A DNA stretch of 64,000 nt, from NCBI RefSeq assembly GCF_010389155.1, contig NC_057768.1:13514501-13578500 (forward strand). Reading direction: 5' to 3'. The notes under the pieces are model-generated. The model was not told where the DNA came from. It saw nothing but the letters and a program-made list of their open reading frames with translations, and searched no databases. The position numbers and the translations under genes are program-made. The stretch comes from Erigeron canadensis (lineage: Eukaryota; Streptophyta; Magnoliopsida; Asterales; Asteraceae). The stretch's first letter is position 1. Every line of letters begins with the position of its first letter. Below are positions 57,711 through 64,000 of the stretch, one piece after another.

Positions 57711-57984
57711 TTTTTCCTTCTATCTATCTGCTTGTAATTTTGTTTACTTTCTTGTAACTTCTTTGTAAATGTTGTGTATATACAAGTTGCCAGATTGTAA
57801 CTCACAAGTAAGATATCTGATAAGATCTACAATCAATTAAAACAAAATCCAAGACATTTGATGATCTATAAAAATGTCTTGGAAACTTAATAGGTTTTAT
57901 CAAACTCAAGTATTTCAAACTTAAACTTGTATAGAAACAAGTTTGAAAATACTTGACAATATTTCAGGACAATTAAGGGGAATT
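57711..57984 (+). other. 3' untranslated region and polypurine tract of A2
   Basis: AT-rich, with a tract AATTAAGGGGAATT at 57971-57984 just before the LTR. No gene. Confidence 0.75.
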
Positions 57985-58960
57985 TGTTAGGTCTAGTTTA
58001 AGCTAAACTAGAGCTCTCCAGCGACATCTGGAGAGCATGCAGAATTGTCCGAAATATTAGAAGTCCAGTTGCATTGTACAGGTTTAGCAACTGATGACTT
58101 CCTCCAGTTGAGATCTGAAGACTATAATCTGAAGACCTTCCAGTTGAAGTCAAAGACAACAAATGGAAGACAGAGATTGGCAATGACAGCGAAGCCAAGT
58201 TGACAATCTACCAGATCAATCAACTGGAGAATCCTCCAGTGTAAATGCTCTTTCAAAGCTTTACACTGATTACGAGGAGGACCTTTTTTACTCTACATCC
58301 TTTTAACCGGACAATGATATTGTTCCTAGATAAAGATGCAAAGGTGTAGAATGGTTGAATAAAGTAACCTTTTGTCTTACTTTATTTAGCACACACAAAG
58401 GATTATTTAAACAATACTTTTGTGTGCTGTCAACCATATTTGTACGTCGAAGTTGAGATCCCCATGCACAATCTTCGACTATAAATAGAGGTCTTTGCAC
58501 GAGCATTTTGAACAACTTTGCAAATACATATATTCTTCAATATTGGTGAACTTGTGCAATATTCTCTCAATCGTAAAAAGGAACATTTTACAACTTTAAG
58601 TGTTTCGATTGTTAAGGAGAATTTCTGAGTTTAGATCAATTGTAATTCATGGGTTGTTAGGATATTTACATTCATGTATTATCTTGGTTCCGCAACAACC
58701 TTGTATTTTATTTAAACAATCAATAAATAAAATACACTTGAAAATTACATATTGTCTCACCAATTTATATACTTGACATTTATATTATTGCATTGTATTA
58801 ATTTACGTGTTCTGTCACCTTAATACATTTACTCCAGTTAACCTGGTACACAATTAATCTAAACTGGTCATATCCAGATTGATTGATTGTGTTGCAAAGT
58901 TCACTCACCATTGACATAGAGGTGTCTTCAGCACCCATCTAGTAATAGTTGGGACATACA
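57985..58960 (+). repeat. 3' LTR of A2
   Basis: TGTTAGGTCT ... GGGACATACA, same length as the 5' LTR, followed by AAAAG (58961-58965). Confidence 0.95.
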
Positions 58961-58965
58961 AAAAG

Positions 58966-58980
58966 CTTTAGGATGTTACA
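58966..58980 (-). repeat. Gypsy G1 LTR, terminal 15 bp
   Basis: CTTTAGGATGTTACA completes the LTR broken by A2. Read on the minus strand this is the LTR start TGTAACATCC. Confidence 0.7.
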
Positions 58981-59200
58981 ACTCTCCCCTCCTTAAAAGG
59001 ATTATGTCCTCAGAATCATTCCGCTACTCCTAAATAATTAACTTATTTGTATCCTTAACTTTATCATTTCATTTCGGGATTCCGGTGGGTTGTTCTTTAA
59101 CTTAGCGTAACCAATCTCGTTTAGCTTCTTACATAGTCTTTTCTACTTTCACTTTTCCATAACATGTCATATCATAAGATGATACCCAATGCCTACATCA
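58981..59200 (-). other. Polypurine tract and 3' flank of gypsy G1
   Basis: The plus strand reads ACTCTCCCCTCCTTAAAAGG, that is, minus-strand CCTTTTAAGGAGGGGAGAGT before the LTR, the usual gypsy purine tract. The following ~200 bp has no gene and should be G1 3' UTR. I cannot see where it ends. Confidence 0.6.
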
Positions 59201-60354
59201 TAGTTATCTTCATATGTGAACTCAACAATAGAAAGTGAAAATCCCAATGCACCATCGCACCATCATATGATTTTTCACCAATTTCCAAACCATTCTTTCT
59301 TTTTTCCCATCAATATAGGAGTGATAATCAATTTAGTACACCATATTTCTCATCTTTCACTGAATACTCCTTCAAAAATCATTCACATAACGACCGTCTT
59401 GATGCGAAACATTCGAAAACTAACTTCCGCACTTTTGAAAGAACTTCTTGGGGTAGTATTTCGGGGTAGTATTTTGGGGTCGTATTTTGGGGTCGTATTG
59501 TTGGGGTCGTATTTTGGGGTCGTAAATTGGATGGCGGGGTCGCAAATGGGAGCTGTTCTTCCCCAAATTTGTTCTAGAAAACCCTAATCATTTCTTTTGA
59601 TTGAAAAGGTGTTTTTAACATTAAGTTGTACTTTTAGACTCCCTAAAATGATGGGGAAAACAATACTAAAGTTGGAAACTCGAAAACGGACTTAAATCTT
59701 AAAGACCCACTTGAACAAAGTTTATAAAAAGTGTACAAAAATTCTTATAACTCAAGATTTTGTTAACGAAATCACACGAAACTTTGACAAAAGTTGTAGT
59801 ATATGATTCTAAACATTTTGGACGTAAAAAGTTTAATACTTGGTGAGTGTAGTGTGTGTATTCAAAGAAAAACCGAAAAATACCAAAAGAAGAGCATAAA
59901 AAGAGGTTTTGATTTTATACCTTAAATCCGTAAAATAGATGTTTGTAATTATGTTTAGGACGTGAAAACACTATTATTGAAACTTATTCTAAACAAAACA
60001 AGGTTGATTTTTCATAAAAACTTGTTGTAAAATGGGGTAGTAATGGTGAGGTAGTAATAATGGGTTAGTAAGGGAGAATGGGGTAGCAAAGGGTTTGTGT
60101 GTGTTTTCGCTAAGAGGCTAAGGTGGGAAAAATGAGAGTTTGGGGAGAATGAGAGTATTTATATGTAGGATTAGATAGGAAGGTTCCAAGCTAACCCACG
60201 AATACGATGCCAGACTTGAAATACGAGGCCACGCAAATACGATGCTACATTAAAATTACGAGGTCATTTTTTTTTTAAATGCGAAGTCGCATTCTCAAGT
60301 TTAAAAATTTTATTTTGACTCAAAAGTTTTCATGGTCAACTCACGGGTGTTACA
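59201..60354 (-). repeat. LTR of gypsy G2 (left boundary uncertain)
   Basis: The right end GGGTGTTACA (60345-60354) is followed by a reverse-complement purine tract. Inside are two clusters of a short motif: GGGGTCGTATTTT, five to six times at 59450-59525, and ATACGAGGCC/ATACGATGC, four times at 60199-60290. Between them a minus-strand TATAAATACTC (about 60153-60165) fits a TATA box. The open frame at 59216-59587 is not a gene I recognise and contains the repeat cluster. Confidence 0.6.
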
Positions 60355-60594
60355 GTCTCCCCCACTTAAAGGAATTTCGTCCCGAAATTCAGATTTCGCA
60401 TCATGTTTCAAGTTATGAATCCACATCAAGTTTCCAAACATGAAGTTGCACGTTAAGTTTCAAGTATGTATTCCACATTAAGTATCAAGTAGCATGTTTC
60501 ACATTGAGTTTCAAGCATCATAGCACATAGCAAGCGTCAAGTATCAAGTTATGCACTAAGTTCTCAAGTTTACTTACTAGTTTGTGGTATCAAG
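60355..60594 (-). other. Polypurine tract and 3' UTR of gypsy G2
   Basis: Minus strand CCTTTAAGTGGGGGAGAC directly precedes TGTAACACCC; GAATTTCGGGACGAAATTC is a nearby palindrome typical of these gypsy ends. Several CAAGTATCAAGTTTCA-like short repeats follow. Confidence 0.75.
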
Positions 60595-61379
60595 TTAAGC
60601 GAATAAGTCTGGATACTTAAGTTTCATTTGATCTTCTCGCTCCCAGGTAAACTCTGGGCCTCTACGGGAGTTCCAACGAACTTTCACGATAGTATATTTA
60701 TGTGTTTTCAGCTTTTTGACTCCCCGATCCTTAATTTCGACGGGTTCTTCCTTGAAGCTTAAGTCATTATCTACTCGAATCTCATTTAAAGGAATGTATG
60801 TTGTTTCGTCGGCTAAACACTTCTTAAGGTTCGATACGTGGAATACATCACGTACGTTGCTAAGCTCTTGTGGAAGTTTCAAACGGTAAGCTACAACACC
60901 AACTCGTTCTGTAATCTCAAACGGTCCAATATATCTTGGAGCTAGTTTCCCTCTTTTTATGAATCTGACCACGCCCTTCCAAGGCGACACCTTAAGCATT
61001 ACTCGATCACCAACCTGAAACTCTGACGGTTTCCTTCGGTTGTTAGCGTACTTTTTTTGTCTGTCTCTTCCTTTCATGAGTTTCTCCTTGATTTGTGCAA
61101 TCCTTTCAGTAGCTTCCAAAATGATTCAGGTCCTATCAACTGCATGTCTCCCACTTCGTGCCATGCAAGTGGAGATCGACACTTTCTTCCATACAAAGCC
61201 TCAAAAGGCGGGCATCCAATGCTCGAATGATAACTATTGTTATACGAGAACTCTACTAGTGGGAGGTGAGTGTGCCAAAGTCGATGACACACGCTCTTAG
61301 TATGTCTTCCAGGGTCTGATTGGTTCTCTCGCTTTGGCCGTCTGTTTGAGGATGATAAGCTGTGCTTATATCTATTCGC
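60595..61379 (-). pseudogene. Ty3/gypsy integrase C-terminal region with chromodomain-like end (G2)
   Basis: On the minus strand: integrase core end [21 protein letters not shown], then [30 protein letters not shown], a frameshift near 61110, EATERIAQIKEKLMKGRDRQKKYA, FQVGDRVMLKVSPWKGVVRF, APRYIGPFEITERVG, VFHVSNLKKCLAD, and a chromodomain-like end (IVKVRWNSRRGPEFTWERED). These fit a chromovirus (Tekay-like) polyprotein. The rest of pol and gag are missing: at about 61379 the sequence switches to copia D on the other strand. Confidence 0.88.
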
Positions 61380-62180
61380 GTTGTCTGGCAAGATCCTGAT
61401 GAAGATGAAGATGCTGAAGTTGTCTGGCAAGATCCTACACCAGAGAATCAATTGAATTCTTGCACTGATATTGTTGTAAGAAACAATCCTGGTCAATACT
61501 CTAAGTGGACAAAAGCTCACCCAATCAACCAGATTATCGGTGACTCCAGTAGAGGGGTTCAGACCAGAAGTGCCTCTAGTGAACAATGTTTATATGTCAA
61601 CTTCTTGTCACTGATGGAACCGAAGAAGATTGACGAGGCAATGAATGACCCAAGCTGGGTGATAGCTCTGCAAGAAGAGCTTCACCAGTTCGAACGAAAT
61701 AAAGTTTGGAATCTGGTTCCTCCTCCAGTTGGCAAGAAAGAACCAATTGGAACCAGATGGGTCTTCAGGAATAAAGTTGACGAAGATGGTCAGGTGGTCA
61801 GAAATAAGGCCAGATTGGTGGCAAAAGGGTATGTCCAGACAGACCTTGACTTTGAAGAATCATTTGCACCAGTAGCAAGGTTAGAAGCCATCATAATGTT
61901 TTTAGCCTTTGCTGCTCATCATAAATTCAAGGTCTACCAGATGGACGTAAAAAGTGCATTTTTGAATAGAGAATTAGAAGAAGAAGTTTTTGTCAAGCAA
62001 CCTCCAGGCTTCATTGATGAAAAGCATCCACATTGGGTATATCGTCTGGACAAGGCACTGTATGGCCTCAGACAAGCCCCTCGAGCCTGGTATGATACTC
62101 TGACCAAACACTTATCAGAAAATGGTTTCAAAAGAGGTGCAATTGACAATACCTTATTTATTCTTCGTGAAAGAGATATC
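61380..62180 (+). pseudogene. Copia D: integrase-RT linker and N-terminal two-thirds of RT
   Basis: It opens in the acidic linker (VVWQDP appears twice, a 39-nt tandem duplication at 61381-61437), then [80 protein letters not shown] and [10 protein letters not shown]. There it is joined to RNase H: the YVDD box and the rest of the palm are deleted. No stop occurs up to the deletion. It is similar to A1/A2 but clearly a different subfamily. Confidence 0.9.
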
Positions 62181-62752
62181 AGTCTAACCCAAAAGAATCA
62201 CATCTGGCGGTTGTAAAGCGCATTCTGAAGTACCTTAAGGGTACTCCCAGTTTGGGTCTTTGGTATCCCAAAGGCTTAGGCTTAGATCTAATGGGTTATT
62301 CAGATTCAGATCATGCAGGTTGTAAGATAGATAGGAAATCCACTACTGGTGGATGTCATTTCCTTGGTGGCAAACTGGTGAGCTGGACCAGTAAGAAGCA
62401 AACTTCAGTTTCTTTATCCACTATTGAAGCAGAATATGTGTCTGCGGCCAGTTGTTGTGCTCAGATACTCTGGATGAAGCACCAGTTGCTTGATTATGGT
62501 ATTAAGTATTCAAAGACTCCTATCTTTTGTGATAATACCAGTGCCAATGCTATCTTAACCAATCCAGTCATGCACTCCAAGACGAAACACATTGATGTCA
62601 GGTATCATTTTATTCGCGATCATGTAATGAAAAATGATGTTGAGATCCACTTTATTCCCACTGATAAACAACTTGCTGACATTTTTACAAAACCTTTGGA
62701 TGAGAAAACTTTTCAAAATCTTGTCAGTGAGTTGTGAATGTTGAACCCTTAA
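62181..62752 (+). pseudogene. RNase H of copia D
   Basis: It starts at the deletion junction with [13 protein letters not shown] (in a different frame from the RT), then GLWYPKGLGLDL, YSDSDHAGCKIDRKST, IEAEYVSAASCCAQ, CDNTSANAILTNP and TKHIDVRYHFIRDH. A TGA at 62735 replaces the glycine of the family ending (ELGMLNP); the native TAA is at 62750. Acidic residues are retained. Confidence 0.88.
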
Positions 62753-63537
62753 TCTGGAACCTTGTTATGATCGCCTTCGTGACACTGGCAGGGTTCTTTG
62801 ATTCCAGATTTATAAATCTATGCCAGTAAAGCTATCGAACGCCTTTGTGATACTATCTTTGCACTGATAGATTTATGGATCACCATTCAAGGGGGAAAGA
62901 CTCAGGCCACATGTTTTATATATCTAAGTTTCAAAGGAAATTTATTAATTTATTTTCACACTCGACAAATTTTTTTGAAAAATGTTTCTAGTACCTTGTA
63001 AATGTGTCCCCCTCATTAATAATGGATAAGTTGATGTGCATGTTTGAAGTAACTTTTGTTGCTTTGTAAATGTGTCCCTCTCATTTGTTTATATTAGTTG
63101 ACGTGCGTGTTTGAGGATTACCAGAATGGTCAATCTGGGTACTTACTGGAGTGTCCCTTCAGTGTACCATTAATGCATGTTCTACTGGCCTAATCCACCA
63201 GTGAAACTGGAGTGTCCAGTCAACCTCCAGATGCATTAAAATGAGTCTGTGTGTGTCAAATCATTTCTTTTTAATATTTAAGGATAGTGCATGCCAACCT
63301 TACAAATTTTTCATCTGGACAGTTACTGTTCAGCTTACGTAGCATGACACTTTCAATTTAAATGATGGTTTTTGTTACCTTGGGAAGACAAAAAGTGTTA
63401 GTGGGTATTTTTTGTGGGCTGTCAACCGTCATACATTTATGTGTGATGGGAAACATTAAATGCGGATGTCAAAACCGATCAAAACTGTTTTGAACATTTT
63501 CAAACTTAACGTTTTGAATTCCATTTTCTCTTTCCTC
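62753..63537 (+). other. Post-pol spacer of D
   Basis: No gene. It holds the 22-nt block also seen at 7649 (here 62833-62854), a related copy at 62767-62784, a purine tract CAAGGGGGAAAGA at 62888 and two copies of TTTGTAAATGTGTCCC (62994 and 63064). Confidence 0.7.
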
Positions 63538-63545
63538 TATAAATA
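63538..63545 (+). promoter_or_regulatory. TATA box of the D extra gene
   Basis: TATAAATA, 156 bp before the ATG at 63701, with a T/C-rich leader downstream as in A2. Confidence 0.5.
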
Positions 63546-63700
63546 CTCGCATTTACTTTCACTTTCAGATTCATCTCGAAAAAACATTTACTCCCAAATC
63601 TTCAAATTCTTTTATTTATTTCCTTCTTCATTTACTCTCCAATCATCATCATCTCTCTTATTAAATTTCTGCTTTCACTTTCATATTTATAATATCTATA

Positions 63701-64000
63701 ATGGCTCCTAAACTATCTCCTAAAAATCTCCTTGCTGCAAACTATAATCCTGTCGATAATATCATATATATATATGTTTCTGTTGATGCCATCCGCATAA
63801 ATATGAATAACTGGATGGCAAAACTCTCAACAAATCACACCGCCACGTCTATCATTGGAAGGTTGAACACCTTCTTCTTAAGTAGCCCACTCTATGGTGC
63901 CCTAACTCTAAATCCGAGCAAAATGTACCATGAATACCTTTGTGAATTCTGGTATACTGTTGTATACGTGGAGAGTGATGAATCCATCCACTATACCCTA
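63701..64000 (+). CDS. Extra gene of copia D, 5' end, open to the window edge (unknown function)
   Basis: The ATG at 63701 starts a frame with no stop in 100 codons up to the end of the window. It reads MAPKLSPKNLLAANYNPVDN, then TSIIGRLNTFFLSSPLYGAL, TLNPSKMYHEYLCEFWYTVV. This matches the beginning of the A2 extra gene (MAPKS..., LNPNKLFHDYLCEFWYTAS) without the in-frame TAG found there at 54173. It would be the least damaged family-A type copy in the window, but only the start is visible. The ATATATATATG stretch at 63765-63777 adds Ile/Tyr codons absent from A2 and may be a microsatellite insertion. Confidence 0.65.
   Translation, partial: MAPKLSPKNLLAANYNPVDNIIYIYVSVDAIRINMNNWMAKLSTNHTATSIIGRLNTFFLSSPLYGALTLNPSKMYHEYLCEFWYTVVYVESDESIHYTL

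Larger units (their letters stand above)
20031..58960 (+). mobile_element. Copia element A2 (Sirevirus-like), whole element split by nested insertion
   Basis: Two 976-bp LTRs in the same orientation (20031-21006, 57985-58960) are flanked by the 5-bp duplication AAAAG (20026-20030 and 58961-58965). Between them lie the primer site, gag, the start of pol, a 26.5-kb nested insertion (24158-50634), the rest of pol, a ~1230-codon extra gene and a polypurine tract. Without the insertion the element is ~12.4 kb. The LTRs differ by about 15 substitutions by hand count, so it is fairly young, but gag, pol and the extra gene all carry stops. It sits inside the LTR of gypsy G1. Confidence 0.95.

Overview
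This window is plant nuclear DNA built almost entirely from LTR retrotransposons. It is AT-rich, with no tRNA, rRNA or CRISPR and no ordinary host gene that I can recognise. The coding matter is Ty1/copia gag, protease, integrase (IN), reverse transcriptase (RT) and RNase H (RH), plus one stretch of Ty3/gypsy integrase. The copia elements resemble the Sirevirus lineage: large coiled-coil Gag, CCHC knuckles, a tRNA-iMet type primer site (TGGTATCAGAGC) and an extra gene after pol. The Gag and extra-gene proteins remind me of elements from the daisy family (Asteraceae). That is an inference from memory, not a search result; eudicot is safe.

Layout. 1-6890: copia A1, minus strand, degenerate, continuing off the left edge. 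6891-13708: decayed copia 'C' (polypurine tracts, LTR with a SINE inside, RNase H split by a 3.5-kb block holding a gypsy-like LTR and a Helitron-like end). 13710-17036: non-coding, with three tandem-repeat arrays and a zone rich in the short motif GCGTGTT. 17039-58980: a four-level nest. A ~3-kb gypsy LTR (G1, minus) is interrupted at 20030/58966 by copia A2 (20031-58960, target duplication AAAAG). A2 integrase is interrupted by copia B+ (24158-50634, duplication GTTGT). The extra gene of B+ is interrupted by a minus-strand copy of the same family, B- (about 29600-47928, duplication GATGA). My hand-counted LTR divergence falls in the same order (about 15, 8 and 3 substitutions). 58981-61379: gypsy 3' flank and a second gypsy fragment G2 (LTR, polypurine tract, integrase C-terminus). 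61380-64000: an A-like copia 'D' with an RT/RH deletion and the open start of its own extra gene.

Most interesting content: both copia types carry a long extra gene downstream of pol. In family B it has the layout of a host gene: its own TATA box, a 5'-UTR intron, then a second candidate intron of 187 nt that restores the reading frame exactly, all kept in both B copies on the sense strand. The N-terminal domains of the A/D and B versions look homologous, while the C-terminal parts differ. I see no membrane segment, so an envelope-like role is not supported. B- has an intact 1127-residue Gag; B+ lacks gag and most of pol yet inserted recently, so it probably moved in trans.

Caution: positions 38871-38970 are 100 N. 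The ~3.4 kb on each side of it are copies of each other with many one-base homopolymer differences, which looks like a false duplication at a contig join. Frameshifts there should not be read as biology.
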